64,000 nucleotides of DNA from Phoronis australis (GCA_002633005.1 NMRA01000078.1:319868-383867); one strand, 5' to 3'. Counted from the stretch's first letter, positions 26,044-38,392 are shown. Numbers and translations are program-made. Notes: generated by a model from the letters alone, not told the origin.

Positions 26044-26421
26044 TTTACGGTAAAAATTGTTCAGTTTGTGATTGAAAAATTGATTATTTTGCTCAAGGTT
26101 AGGACTTGTACCAAATTTTAGAAATAGGCAATATTGGCCGTCACAAATCCAAGAATTACGATCAACGACAAGCAATCATTCACCTCAATGTTAAACAATA
26201 TAAGGGCGCATAAAAAGATTACAATTGCAGCTGTTTTTGACAATTTATGAAGTGTCTACTTACGGACTCTGTTGATACAAAATGCTGTGTCTAAGATTTG
26301 GGAAATACAACGAATGCCTAAATCAAACTTGCACCAGTCCCCAGAATTTATAAATTTCAATTTCTGTGTGAATTTCCGTGGATCCCAAACTCTTCTCAAA
26401 CTGGAGAATAGTTACTGTATG
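26044..26421. mobile_element. ACGGTAAAAAT-ended MITE
   Basis: TTTACGGTAAAAATTGTTCA at the left and CAAACTGGAGAATAGTTACT at the right are imperfect inverted repeats. They resemble the ends of the element at 3392-3671, and an internal TATTGGCCGTCACAAATCCA resembles that copy's interior. Confidence 0.5.
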
Positions 26422-26964
26422 TCCTTCACTTGGTAATCCACCATTACTGAATGCTCTTCTCAATATTGATATTCTAACAGTAATATGCAGTAGTATTATT
26501 CTGTTATCAGACAGCTATACAAATGAACTGCTTTAACTTCAATAATTTAGGTTAATGTTGAAACCTTGCCTTCCTGTAACTGTATCAGGCAGCAGCTGTT
26601 CTTCAGCTATTTAGTCTCTTCGCCATGACTTACAAAAATCAATCTGTTAGCACTTGTTGACTTCGGTGCAATACGATCTAATCATGCTAATTTTCAACCA
26701 ATTTTGTTACCAAAAATTCATATTTTGCCGTTTTCCATAAGGTGTTGTAAATGCCCCTAAACAACCAGTTACACGAAAGTTGGAAATGAAATCGTGATTA
26801 TAAAACTTTAATTTGGTGCTCCTAATATCTTGAACAGAACAAATGAGAAGATGAGAGTTGTGATGTCCACCATATTGTGTCCTAAATTGGTGAGGTTTGG
26901 CTCTACGGTATTTTAAGGTGATATATTGCAATGGAAAAAGTAGTATTTTCCCACATATAACTGA

Positions 26965-27330
26965 CCATTTAAGTGGAACTTGCAGGCTAATTCCTTATCT
27001 CTGCGATTGCTTGGCCAAAGTAGTTAGAAACTCAACATGTAGCGATGATGTGCATATGAATTAGGTCAAACATAGCCATATGTTTTTAAGAATGAGTTTT
27101 ATGGCGAAAATGATCTGTTGCAAGTCACAGATTCCGTGCCCAGTAAGTATCCTGACACAATGCTGCATGATGCAAGCTATATATGAGCCAGCGAGGTACG
27201 GCATTAGCGCAAAGGTTACCTTATTTGCAGAATCTTTTGTTTTCATATTTGCAAGTTGTCAATGAATACAGCTGTACTTTGTTTAGCATAGTTGATGTTC
27301 AAATGGCATTGCTGTTTAGTTCCCGCTATA
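26965..27330. repeat. Right arm of the inverted repeat pair
   Basis: Partner of 22476-22850 in opposite orientation. The sequence between the arms includes an MITE and the second 520-bp repeat copy but no transposase that I can recognise. Confidence 0.65.
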
Positions 27331-29649
27331 CTTTAGCATAGTTAAAAGTATGTAAATACATCTTTAAAGCTGTTGTGTAAAAGCTTCTACTGGAAATACA
27401 TTTCAAATTGTTGCTATGTGTGGTAAGGTTGAAAATGACCTTTCTACTACACGCAGCGTACGGGTTTGTATTTCTGCAGGTAGGAGTTTTGCCTTTAACT
27501 TGTCTTGATACCATCATGATGTAGTCACCCCGATACAACTTTTTTTAATAAAATTGTGTTATTTTTATACTGGTGATAATTGGAGCATACATTGTGATAA
27601 TTGGAGCATGCAGACTGTTTCATTAAATGTATGCATCTGGCGCTGTCTTGTATGTCTGATAAGAATTTTAAAGTGGGCCACTACTAGTAAAAACCGACAT
27701 TGATTCATTACTCTTTAGTCACTAAGATACAGCATACGCACATACACACAAGTAGGAACTTAGTGTGCCATGGCGATTGTCACCTTACCACAATTGTGTT
27801 AACATGGTGCCCAATGTTATTCACGCTTTTATGAAATGTATGGCCCTCATACAGTTATCTCTGAATGATTGATATAATTTGACTTTCACTGTTAAATTTG
27901 CCTATATGGGATAGTGTGCAGTATGCGTATGTGCCATGCAGTGTTGGCAGAGTGCCAAGCATGACGGTATTGAAGATTGTGATTCCGTTGGTTAGATGCG
28001 GGTCGGATGACTGGCATTGTTGGAGAACGATGCTGACATCCGTGTATTTAGGTTGCCTCTTTTGTTGTGAAATTTGCCGTGAGTATATATAAGCCTAGCA
28101 TATGAATGGCTCAAGCTAGTATAAGACCTAGATATGTTGGTTGTCAATTTCAGGTTTACCACTTGTAGTTTGAGTGGGCGTTGGGGGGGGGGAGGAGTTG
28201 ACCATGTTCTGTGATTCATGAGTGAAAACAACATCTCCCCATTCACACAAACACAACAAAATTTCTCATTCACTTTTTACACAAGTAACGTTCAGCACTC
28301 TTAAATTTGTATTAGCAGAACTAGAAGCATTTTGCAATGTGCAAAACTTAACCAGTTCTCAACAGTTCTATTGAGTTATCACTGTGTATAACCTGAGCTC
28401 ACAAATCTTAGAACTTCTATAGATGTTTCGGTGGCAATTTTTTGTTTCTGACTTTGCATTTGTGAGAAAAAATGATTCTTCGTGTTTCTGTTTTGTCTTA
28501 GTTGGAACTCAGAGTCAATATTTGTTGTGTTTTCTCTAGTGTCGTTCCCTTGCAAAAAATGCTGTAAATAATCCCAGTTTTTATCCAAACAATTTTTTTC
28601 ATGAAAAAAAATTTGCATTGGGATACAAATTTGCTTGTATTCTTTGAAGTTGCATTGTTTGCACTTTCCAACACGGCCTAAGTATGACTAACAAAACTTG
28701 ATAAGGCACGTTGAACACGCTCAGTTGTTTAGCAACACAAGGTGTAAGATCAACCTCCATTAAATTCAGTCGTGTTTAAATTTCACGGAAAGCTAATAAT
28801 ACTCAACTGTCTGCCATCTTTGTTTGTTTCATTGTTGTTGAGAGATATTTCTACTTATCCCTGTGCATCACCATTACCCTGATGTCATTATATTATAGAT
28901 TTTTTCCTAGCACAGTTGTTAAAACCAGATTTTCACTTGCGGTGGTCAAGTTTTGTTGAAATGAAGAATATATAGTTGTGGCATTATATCAAGATGAAGT
29001 GATGCATGCAATGATGTCAACGATGATGTCATAGCGTAAGTGATATTTTTGAAACAGGCTCCTGGGGGGTTATTGCTTTAGTGTCAATAGGATTGTGGTT
29101 CTGAGAAATTGAATTCCCGTTCGTCATATTTTTTATTCTTAATCAAATTAAGGTGAGAACAAGTGTCTTTGTCAATGTATTCATCTACGGTAGTGTGTAT
29201 AGACCACCAGCCCCTATCTACGGTAGTGTGTATAGACCACCAGCCCCTAATGTAGTGAATTGAAGCACATTATTTTTTCATTTTTGACGCTAGTTAGTGA
29301 GTTTCCGTCGTTCATGTTGGTATTTAATGCGACCATAATAGTAATTATCAGGCACCGTGGTCACAGACAGTGCGTTCATGCGCCATTCTCAAATTCACAA
29401 TTAGAGTTGGCAAGCCCACTCACTAAGTTCTGAAGCATTTTCTGGAGTCTGTTGGTTTTGATGTTGTTGGTGGTAATGGAAGTAGACTTTTATCGCACCT
29501 ACAGTAAGGAATGTTATAAGGTTGATTTGATGCGAGTGTAATTCGAGGTGTAATTCGATTCCATTTTTGTTTTTAAAGGAGCTAAACAGAGGGAAATGCA
29601 GGTTTGACTACGTGTGTGTATTATGTCGACCAATTGTTGTATCTTTCAG
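27331..29649. other. TBC1D30 intron, little structure
   Basis: AT-rich intron. It holds a G10 run near 28183 and a 33-bp perfect tandem duplication at 29184-29249 beginning TCTACGGTAGTGTGTATAGA. No gene seen. Confidence 0.5.
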
Positions 29650-29841
29650 CTGGTCCAGATCCGTTGTCCCTGAATGCAGATGTCTCTCATGTGAGTCCTG
29701 GAGCATACGCCGCAAGTACCGAGAATGTCCACACGGGGGCGACGGCCATGATGGAGCGGATGACCACTGACCTTACAGCATTGAGGAAACAATACCAGCG
29801 ACTGCGAGAGCGTCAAAAGCAGGCACATATCATTATAGCTA
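29650..29841 (+). CDS. TBC1D30: TBC1D30 exon: short coiled coil
   Basis: Acceptor TTTCAG and donor GTAAGT bound 192 nt. The first two bases complete the codon opened by the previous exon. The product is AGPDPLSLNADVSHVSPGAY, AASTENVHTGATAMMERM, then TTDLTALRKQYQRLRERQKQ and AHIIIA. The last 30 residues are charged and heptad-like and should form a coiled coil. The MMERMTTD segment is shared with vertebrate TBC1D30 as I recall it. It ends in phase 1, as the terminal exon requires. Confidence 0.87.
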
Positions 29842-30412
29842 GTAAGTGATTTAGTAGACTGCATTCCACATGCAAACCAAATGAGCCGTTATTGGACAGA
29901 AAAGTTGTAAATATTTGACAAAAGCTGTGACAAATGACCATTTGGCTTTTGATAACTTGGCTTCATTTTTTCTACTTTTCTTACTCTGTAGTTGTCTCTT
30001 TGTTGAACTATAGTTTCGTTTGCGGATTCGCAAAATGTCTTCGATTTCCACTATATGCTGTTTTGTTGATCTTGGTGAGCCGGTTCGTGGAGGAGCCAGT
30101 CTTCCCACCTGGTGACAACCTCAGGCTATGCAAATTAACTGCATGTATTATGAAAGTTTCTTGGACTTGGACTGTTTGCCGTCAATATTTAAAGCCATTA
30201 TGAACAATGTTAACGTTTGCTTTCTTCTGATGTTAGTAAGCAATTTCATCTCATTGTTTTACTTTGTTGGAACTGAAGTTTGTTTTAATAAATCACCCCA
30301 CTCCCCTGCTCATCCTGAGTTGGTGACTAAAACTCTTTCTGATTGGTTGTTTAACAAACCTGGTCTGAAAGTGATTGGCCTCTTATGTAGCTGCACACCT
30401 ATGTATAAGGGG

Positions 30413-30918
30413 CGGAAAGGGCAAAAATCGTGAAAAAAAGAAAATCAACTCTGTTTTGTAAATTCAACTCTATTTGATAAATTTAATCCTATTTAAGATA
30501 TAACTAAATCCTGTTTTTGTTAATTCAATTCTATTTAATTGATTCAACCCAATTTGAAATAAAAATCAAACCTGTTTAATAATTTATCTTAGTTCGAAAA
30601 TTCAATTCAAAATCCACCAACAGGATTGACGAAACAGACTCGATTTAATAAAACACGATCAATTTTTGTAACTGTGTAAGTTATGTGAATTGGCGACATG
30701 GTTGACAAAACAGGGTTGATTATATAAAGCACACTCGATTCTTCGGGTTGGCTTCTTAACAGGGCTGTTTTACAAAACAGGAATGATTTTTTAAGTAATA
30801 TTAAACTTACAAAATAGGATTTGATTATATTTTGAACAGTCAAGATTGAATTTATAAAATAAGAGTTGAATTTACAAAACAGGGTTGGTATTTTTTTCAT
30901 AATTTTCGCCCTTTCAGT
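30413..30918. mobile_element. Foldback element with GGAAAGGGCAAAAAT ends
   Basis: The left end GGAAAGGGCAAAAATCGTGA then A-run is inverted as the right end ATAATTTTCGCCCTTTCAGT. Pairing continues inward through repeats of the type CTGTTTTGTAAATTCAA. About 505 bp, very AT-rich. It ends about 30 bp before the 33-bp minisatellite. No coding capacity. Confidence 0.6.
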
Positions 30919-30948
30919 CTCTCATAGCAATGCAGTTGTGCAAGAACA

Positions 30949-31450
30949 CATTGTATACTAGCTGTGGCTTCAGCACTGATTCATTGTATACTAGCTGTGG
31001 CTTCAGTACTGAGTCATTGTATACTAGCTGTGACTTCAGCACTGATTCAGTGTATATTAGCTGTGGCTTCAGCACTGATTCATTGTATACTAGCTGTGGC
31101 TTCAGCACTGATTCATTGTATATTAGCTGTGGCTTCAGCACTGATTCATTGTATATTAGCTGTGGCTTCAGCACTGATTCATTGTATACTAGCTGTGACT
31201 TCAGCACTGATTCATTGTATACTAGCTGTGGCTTCAGCACTGATTCATTGTATACCAGCCGTGGCTTCAGCACTGATTCATTGTATATTAGCTGTGGCTT
31301 CAGCACTGATTCATTGTATACTAGCTGTGGCTTCAGCACTGATTCATTGTAATCTAGCTGTGGCTTCAACACTGTTTCATTGTATTCTAGCTGTGGCTTC
31401 AGAACTGATTCATTGTATACCAGCTGTGACTTCAGCACTGATTCATTGTG
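30949..31450. repeat. 33-bp minisatellite, about 15 copies
   Basis: The unit is CTAGCTGTGGCTTCAGCACT plus GATTCATTGTATA. The 33-bp period leaves three + frames and one - frame open for 67-216 codons; the resulting 11-residue repeat peptides are by-products. It lies in the last TBC1D30 intron, 640 bp before the terminal exon. Confidence 0.92.
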
Positions 31451-32087
31451 GTTATTATGCTGGAAGAGTGGACATTGTAGATCTGCTTCTGACTTGGGGC
31501 GTCACAAGGCAAACAATACTGTGCAGCCTTGTGAAGCCTTGGAACCTACAAGCCAATGTTCATGTCGCAGCAAAGTGCTTTAAAATCCTTGTTCAATTCT
31601 TTTCTCCGTGGTGAATTATCCATAAAATCTCACCGATTTTGAACAAAATATTGCCGAAATAAAGTGTTTTTTTTTTATGTTACCGTGAATGTCTCAAAAC
31701 ATTCTCCAATGGTAGTTTTTGTGAATAACTTAAGAGTAACATAGCCTTCATTCTGCGGTGCTTGTCCTTTTTGAAAGAAACAATTGAAACATATTTCAAT
31801 TGTCTACCCTACATGTCTTAAACTGGTGATATTTTACAGCAGTCTGAAATTTCACATGTGCTTGCTGGGTATGAAAACCACTGAGTAACCACATTTTTAT
31901 TCTTTGTAGACAAGGTCAGTGGGGGGTTGTGTTCATTCTGTGACATACTGTCCAGAAGTTTCCGTGTCCCATATTCTAGACTCCATACAAAAGTGGAGAA
32001 TTTTTACCGTAAGCGTGTTTAACTATACTGCAACTGTTCCTAACATATGCCCACAACTATTGCTGCCATGTTTTGTGTTCATTTCAG

Positions 32088-33229
32088 ATGCCAACGCTCG
32101 TCATCAGTCCCAACATGGCAGTGTTTCTGTTGCTTTGCCTAAGATGGAGCTACCTGTTGTTGTCAATCATCTGTTTATGGGAAAACAGGGCATGGGTCAT
32201 CGCAATAAGAAGGTCACCGTTGGGCCACGCATAGCCACAGTGACGCCATCTGTTGAGCCGAAACAGTTTATCCGTAGCCGGCACAGTTCGGTGTCTAGTC
32301 AGAGAAGTGTCGAGATGAACAATAGTAACGGCAACCGTGAAACTTTAGAGACTCGGTTGGAACATATCCATGTCCAGAGTGAGGATGGAGACAGCGAAGA
32401 ACGCTGTAGTACGGTGTCACCACCTAGTGACAGAAAAAGTTCTATCGATAGTTCTGATAGTAATCCTGAAGTAAATGGGGATGTTAATGTGAACAATGTT
32501 GACACAGTTGTGAATGGTGCTGAGGAGATGTCGGTGGCGTGCAGTGATGACATTGGTGCTGGTGATACCTCTGGCGAGGTTTGGGCACCACTCAACACCA
32601 TTGATGAAGGCAAGACGCCCAAAGCAGAGACGGTGCGGGATGACGAGTCACCAGCGCTGTCTGGTAATGAGATAGACAATGTAGACACAGCTGGTGAAGT
32701 ATGGACACCGCTAAACACTGTGGAGGAGAGGAGACCGTCAGTTTGTGTCGAGGACACGAGCAGTGAGTGTAACAATAATTTGAAGACTCGTAGTAACTCT
32801 GAACCAGCTCAGCTAGAAGGAGACAGCGCTCCCACCTCACATGTACGTCCCAATGTACTAGCGGTGTCACCACGGCGAGCCAGTCACACAGGGCTGTCGC
32901 CTACACATCATATGGACTCGAGAATGGCCGAATATGTGACCAAACTAACATATAAAGCTCACAAGAAAACCTTTAAAGACCGGGACGATGCTAGTGGCGG
33001 CCTTTCGCCGCCGCCGTCTTCTCCTATAAAAAGCCCCACGTCTCCTAAGTATTTTAATCCATTTCCAAAGAGTCACGTCAGTGAATCGCGTGCCAGAAAT
33101 GGCATCCGTCTAGGACTATACAAGCCTTTACAGGAGACCAAGACACCTGTGAAAGGAAATCACAGATCTCTCATCAACAGTATACAGAGACAAGCTGAGG
33201 TGAAGGGTAACAAAGGGTCCAAGTGGTAA
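32088..33229 (+). CDS. TBC1D30: TBC1D30 terminal exon: long polar tail and stop
   Basis: Acceptor ATTTCAG ends at 32087; TAA is at 33227-33229. The 380-residue tail starts NANARHQSQHGS and contains PKMELPVVVNHLFMGK, a serine/aspartate-rich disordered region, a GEVWxPLNT motif twice exactly 40 codons apart, a proline-rich LSPPPSSPIKSPTSPKYF stretch, and a basic C-terminus ending EVKGNKGSKW. The reading frame stays open upstream to 31919, but that part is intron and includes a transposon end at about 31960-32012. It ends the only + strand gene found. Confidence 0.85.
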
Positions 33230-35160
33230 CTCAATATACTCATAGTCAAGCAATAGTGTATAGGTTAATGTCTTCCCAGCGGGTGGTTAAAGGGACGTGT
33301 AATGATACGCTTGTGTTGTTCACCGCAGTTCGGGGCCTGCTTTATCAAGGGTAGTAAATCCGGGCTTGGCCAAGACGGTTGTGACTTTGATTTTAATTTC
33401 CACATAGTTCATGAATATGCCTCGTGAAGACTGTCGTTAAGTCTGAATATAAAAACTATCAACTTACTGTCATTTGCAAATTTTTCTTTTGTAGTGTGTA
33501 TTCGCAATAATGTGCTTATGACTGTCTTAGCTTCAATTGGATGTACGACCTCTGATAACGTGGATCCCAGTGCCCGGTTGCGTGAAACAGTCCCAAATAG
33601 GGACTCTACCAAGTTCCCTAAATCTTTTGCCTATCTGTGTCTTTGTTTACTCACAGATGTAATATTTTTCTATCGTTTCATCTTTATTATGAGCTCCTCA
33701 TTGACTAATGATATTTTCTAATGATATAACTAAAAACTGAGTCCTGAATTTAATGAAAATAATTAGGGACTTGGTTCTTAAGTTAGGGGCGCTGCATGAA
33801 AAGATCCCTATATAGTTTCGATATTATGGAGAATTCAATGTCGAGTTCACACTCGATTAGTATCAAAGCCAAAAGTTGACTTGATAATGAAACTAAAATG
33901 GCATAAGGAAAGACGATCAGTGTTTTCATAACCTCACAAATACGCAGTATGTTTAGGGAACTTAGCCGAGACCCTTTTTGGAACTGTTTTATGCAAGCGG
34001 GCACACAGCAGTACTACTGCAGTACATGTAAACTGTAATCTGACAAAGAACATTTTACCGCAATGATGGCTAATTCTGCCTGCGCCTATTTTGACTAGCT
34101 ATACCTAGTCATTTTGGCAAAATCCAAATCGTAGGATTGTTTTTCCGTCTTCTTATTTTTCCCGTTTATTCCCTTTAATTAGGACGAGTACATCGCGCTC
34201 AGTCATTATGACTGGACATTCCATGTCATTTTAATTTTTTTGAAATTGAAAATGATCTATAAGTAATTAAAATTACCTTTGGCTTGTCCTGTAGATCAGT
34301 TACTGTTCATTTAAGTCTTCCAGGACTTCTGGACGAGTTTTTGTTAAAGACAAGATTCAGTTGTTAAGTAGAAATGGAAGCCATGAATTTCATGGGGCTT
34401 GTAATTGAAACTGCTATGCCTGGGTGGTGGTTGCATTTCTGATCTGTTTTTGCTTGTTTGTGTTAGATCTTGAGAAAGGAGTCGATTCTCATGTAGTTTC
34501 ATTGATCTGTTTCACTACACTGTATAGACTAAGAGTTCATGGAGAGGACACATATGTACGATGTTGCTATATTGAGGCTTCCATGCCACCTGTCATGGCC
34601 GACAAAATGGCCGACAAACACTGCTGCCAGTCTGTCCTGCATATGGATATTTCTGTCAACATTTCACTTTATCATCATGCTTACTGTATGTGATAATATG
34701 TGGTAAGAGACCAATCTATTTACCTATCACACATTCTATTGATTTTTATTCGAGACATTCCACCTGTCACTAGCCTTCTGTTCAAGCCTAGAGCAGTTTT
34801 GATACACGTATGTTGGTGACGTCAGTTAGCGAGTGCTTCAGTCATGCTTGACAGTTGAAATAACGGCGTGGTATGCTCGTAACATTAGTTATTAATCTAG
34901 CAGCACCTGCTCACTCATTTACAATATAGCTCCAGGTATACCTTGGTTTTATGTAAAACTTGTGCAAGTGAAAACCGAACGTGACCAAATTACAATCTCT
35001 ATGCTTTATTTCTTTAGTTTTAGTTTGTGTCAAAGTCGTTACGGTGCCTGAGTGTATTTATTTTGTTGTACATTCCTCATGTTTGATTTAAAAATGATTT
35101 TATTGTTTGTTTTTTCTTGCATTTCAACCAAGAAATAAAATCCATCTCAATGAATAGTCT
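33230..35160 (+). promoter_or_regulatory. TBC1D30: TBC1D30 3' UTR with polyadenylation signal
   Basis: Non-coding stretch after the TAA, AT-rich and free of recognisable repeats. A canonical AATAAA at 35134-35139 is followed by mixed sequence, the first well-placed cleavage signal seen downstream of the stop. The UTR extent is inferred from this signal alone. The GEMIN2 stop lies 1.4 kb further right on the opposite strand, so the two transcripts converge. Confidence 0.5.
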
Positions 35161-36557
35161 GTGTATTCCAAGCAGCCCGTACAGTACAGTGTATACACTG
35201 GCCTTAATATAAGATGACAAACATCACACTTAGGTGAGATAATAGGAAATAACTAGGTTAACCACCAGTCGATTCCCACAGCATAGTCATGTTCACGTAG
35301 CACCAGCAGGTGGAAATGTTTAAGAAATCCTGGCATTACTGAATGACCTGTTTACACATAGTGAGTGACTTACTCAGGGGATGGGGTGGGGTGGGGTGGA
35401 AACCAACTCTTGCTTTCACCACACAGTGCAGAAACTTGCAACACATAGTAAACTTTACCACAGAGCCTGAAGTCACTTTTACCACAGACAATTTTAAGTG
35501 CACGAGGAGTAAGTTAATTCCATTTTTTGTCACTTTCAGTAAAAATTGTCTGTGGTAAGAGTGTCTCGAGTTTGGTTAGACTTCAGGTTGCGTGGCAAAG
35601 GCTTTTTGGGGTGTAGTAAGAGTTTCAGCTTTGTGGACTTGCATAATACAGTTCACGGTATGCGCCAGAGGTAAGATTTAATTTCCACCCTGAATTATTG
35701 CTTTATATCTGAAAACCAGTACAGTTAAACCATGGTACTGTGAGCGTAGTATGGCAGATTCCGGCAAATTCCTTTCTACAAGTTTCAAGCAAAGTATTCA
35801 AGTTGACTTGGCTACAACGAACTTTGATGACAGAGAATGTTTAAGGAAAGTCGCAGTAAGGTTCATCGTAATGTGGTTGGACTGCACTGAAAAGAAATGA
35901 GGCAACTATTTTTTCAGAAATGTGCGCATGTTTTCCATAAGAACAACCCTCACCCCTGCATGTGCACCCTAGCACTAATTTGGGACGCTTTCTAAAACAC
36001 CGACTGAATAATACTTGATAAGAGAAATTCAGAAACGAGGAATTTCAGAAAAAAGCACAGAAATCAAGTATAATTGGTGTTACATTAAAATCAAGTTTAA
36101 GTAAAGATATAAGCAACACATATGCTAGAGGTCACAACTCAAGGTCATAAGGTCAACAAATGTCACTGCAATATCTTTTCAGACTAGCATGCAGTGCTTA
36201 GCGACAGCACCAAATATCATGAGCGTGAAAATTGCTCAGGAGAGCAACAAGTAATTAAGCCAATGATAATCAGTCAGTTGAACTAAATGATGACAAGTCG
36301 TACAATGTTGATGAACAGTATGAACATAGCTTCAAAACAATTGGTTGATGAACCTGGCTAAGTCGTAGCGCATGTGAACTGGGCAATACCACAACGCAAA
36401 TCCAGTTTTGTGAGTTCTCAGACACTTCACTCGATTGTATTTCTTGACACGAATGGGTCTTGACATTTGATATTTAATCTGTCGGGACATCAAGCGGGTG
36501 TTTAAAATGCGAACTGGGTTGAGAATAACAATCGCGACAGATAAATAATTCGTAAGG
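35161..36557. other. Convergent intergenic space
   Basis: Lies between the TBC1D30 polyadenylation signal and the GEMIN2 stop. A G-rich GGGGTGGGGTGGGGTGG tract is at 35380-35400. No GEMIN2 polyadenylation signal could be picked with confidence. Confidence 0.5.
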
Positions 36558-36653
36558 TCATGAAACGTCTCCGAGATCCATTTGACCAAAGTATCTGGCA
36601 ACTAAGCATATGAAAAGATTAAGTGCTGGTAGAATCTCATCTTCTTCAGAATC
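36558..36653 (-). CDS. GEMIN2: GEMIN2 exon 8 (terminal)
   Basis: After a pyrimidine-rich TTTTTCCAG acceptor, the exon reads [20 protein letters not shown] then [11 protein letters not shown] and TGA at 36560-36558. It matches the family's D-x-x-x-D-x-x-x-P-A-L-N-L-x-I-C-L-V-x-R-Y-F-x-Q-x-D-L terminus. The exon joins exon 7 in phase 0 and completes the protein. The intron in between carries the assembly gap. Confidence 0.92.
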   Translation of the reverse strand, partial: DSEEDEILPALNLFICLVARYFGQMDLGDVS

Positions 36654-37092
36654 CTGGAAAAATAGAGGAAAATAACAATGCGAAAACATAAAAACAAAAA
36701 GCATGCATGGGTATTGAACACTACATTCACTTGAGGTAAAGAGCCAGTCACCACAAGGTAGAGATGACGTACCCTGTTTCAGTTCTCAAACTACAGGCCA
36801 CATATTGGGTCTTGTACAACATTAGGAGAGTAACAATCTATACAACTCGCATCTGGGAGAGGTTCTTGACCCAAATCCAAATGGGGACGCACCCTGCTTT
36901 AAATCTGGAACAGCCTTGTGGGAAGCGGTGAATTTTGCTGAATAAGCTAACCGCTATAAATAAAAATTTCAATTAATCGTGTCAGTGGCACAATTACAGC
37001 TGTACGACTCATTAATAACACCAGCTGCTTGACAAACGGTGGTCGCCTCAACAGACTGCCTGCTGCAAGTATCGCTTTGTTATATTGTGAAT

Positions 37093-37166
37093 GGCAGTGT
37101 GGTCTAGTGGTAGAGCATTGCTTCCCAATCAAAATGATCGTGGGTTCAAATCCCACCGCTAGACCC
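37093..37166 (+). repeat. tRNA-like SINE head, left copy
   Basis: A-box TGGTCTAGTGG (37100-37110) and B-box GGTTCAAATCC (37143-37153) with T-arm GTGGG/CCCAC. The acceptor and anticodon stems do not close properly, so this is a tRNA-derived repeat and not a functional tRNA. The same head begins the second copy at 38393. Confidence 0.6.
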
Positions 37167-38256
37167 TTGAGCCAGGTCTTTTAACTCCTAAGCTCATTTT
37201 TAATGTGTATGTCCTATGACGATAATAGTCACCAGCCAATGATTCGTGTTTACTGTCTCTGAAAATTGACAAATATTTTTTTAAAAAATGCTGGCATAGC
37301 CCTGGTCGTCACTTTCTTCGCAATCTCCATAGAATTCTTTCAAACAGTTGGTATGCACTGATTACGGGAAGTGCTTAGGGGTCACAGCTTGCCAACTTGG
37401 AAAGCTAAGATACCAGACACACCAGTTCACTGCAACTGTTGTCCTGAGACCCTCATTATGGGAACTGGGTCAGCGGATAAAAAGAACTCCACTTTTATAC
37501 CCTATTGAGGATTTACAAACAAATGTGTACTAATACCCAAACAAAAGAATACAGTCATAAAAGTTCAGGCACTGTGGTAATTGACTATTGTAACGCCAGC
37601 TTGTAAGAATCATTCATAGTTGACGGTTGGCAAGTGAGATGTAGCACCGAATGTCCTCAGCTGCCTGAACAGCGCTACTACCTAAAATGTTTTGATTAAG
37701 AATGTGCTCTGGGCTTACGGTTATGCAGGACCCTAGAAAAACGACCAAATTTGGCTAACTCCAGAACGACATATTTCAAAGATTCACGAAACCTTCAGAT
37801 ACCAAGCTCAATGCACTGTTCTCGAAAACACTAATGAGGAAATACTTTTAAAATGTTCCACTTTTCCATGAGGGACTATTGCGTAGTTTTTGATTTTTAA
37901 GAAAAAATCTCAAAACTTGCATCAAATGAAATGACAATGTAGAAACTGTAGAAGCATTTTAAAGATTTTTCATCTTGAGGATTTACGTCAAGATATCTGA
38001 TCGTGTCATTGTTACCATTGTTTTACTATCAACGGACTTTTCTTTTTGGCTAAAAAAGACACGCTGTCTACCCTCGAGAAAATACACCCTTAATTTATGG
38101 ACAAAAAATCTGTAGTTTTGTACATATTTTGTTAAACACACATACTTGTATGTAAAGCTCCACACACCCTTAACAAGGCATCTACCGGTTACGGAGGTAT
38201 TACTGACTTACCAAGGCCGCTCTAACACAGCAACAACTGCGAGCCAACCTCCTGAG
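37093..38256. repeat. Left copy of a 1.16-kb duplicate ending at the N gap
   Basis: Nearly identical (scattered substitutions and small indels) to 38393-39556, in the same order and orientation, including part of GEMIN2 exon 7 at 38212-38256. The copy stops exactly where N begins. It lies in the last GEMIN2 intron. Confidence 0.95.
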
Positions 38257-38392
38257 NNNNNNNNNNNNNNNNNNNNNNNNNNNNNNNNNNNNNNNNNNNN
38301 NNNNNNNNNNNNNNNNNNNNNNNNNNNNNNNNNNNNNNNNNNNNNNNNNNNNNNNNNNNNNNNNNNNNNNNNNNNNNNNNNNNNNNNNNNNN
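38257..38392. other. Assembly gap (136 N)
   Basis: Run of N with the same 1.16-kb sequence on both sides. Single N bases also occur at 46476 and 53471. Confidence 0.99.

Larger units (their letters stand above)
2986..33229 (+). other. TBC1D30: TBC1D30-like gene, 3' part (five exons, 611 codons in window)
   Basis: The gene locus covers exons 2986-3157, 4448-4553, 14137-14359, 29650-29841 and 32088-33229. All joins use GT/AG sites and keep one frame (1835 nt plus one nt from the missing upstream exon). The product begins inside the C-terminal half of a TBC (Rab GTPase-activating) domain; the arginine and glutamine finger motifs must lie on exons left of the window. After the TBC domain comes the conserved stretch YSMAPMPLPQLSELREKYTY, an acidic run, a short coiled coil with MMERMTTD, and a long polar low-complexity tail. 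This order matches vertebrate TBC1D30 (TBC plus a DUF4682-type region), known as a RabGAP linked to primary cilia and membrane traffic. The assignment rests on recalled family sequence, not a search. Other TBC families lack this post-TBC block. Confidence 0.85.

Noticed and set aside
30914..31614. Open frames of 140, 174 and 216 codons
   Set aside because: By-products of the 33-bp minisatellite; the peptides are pure 11-residue repeats.
32299..32873. Reverse-strand frames of 93 and 158 codons
   Set aside because: Antisense shadows of the TBC1D30 terminal exon.
37093..37166. Functional tRNA gene
   Set aside because: A and B boxes and the T arm are present, but the acceptor and anticodon stems do not pair; a tRNA-derived repeat is more likely.
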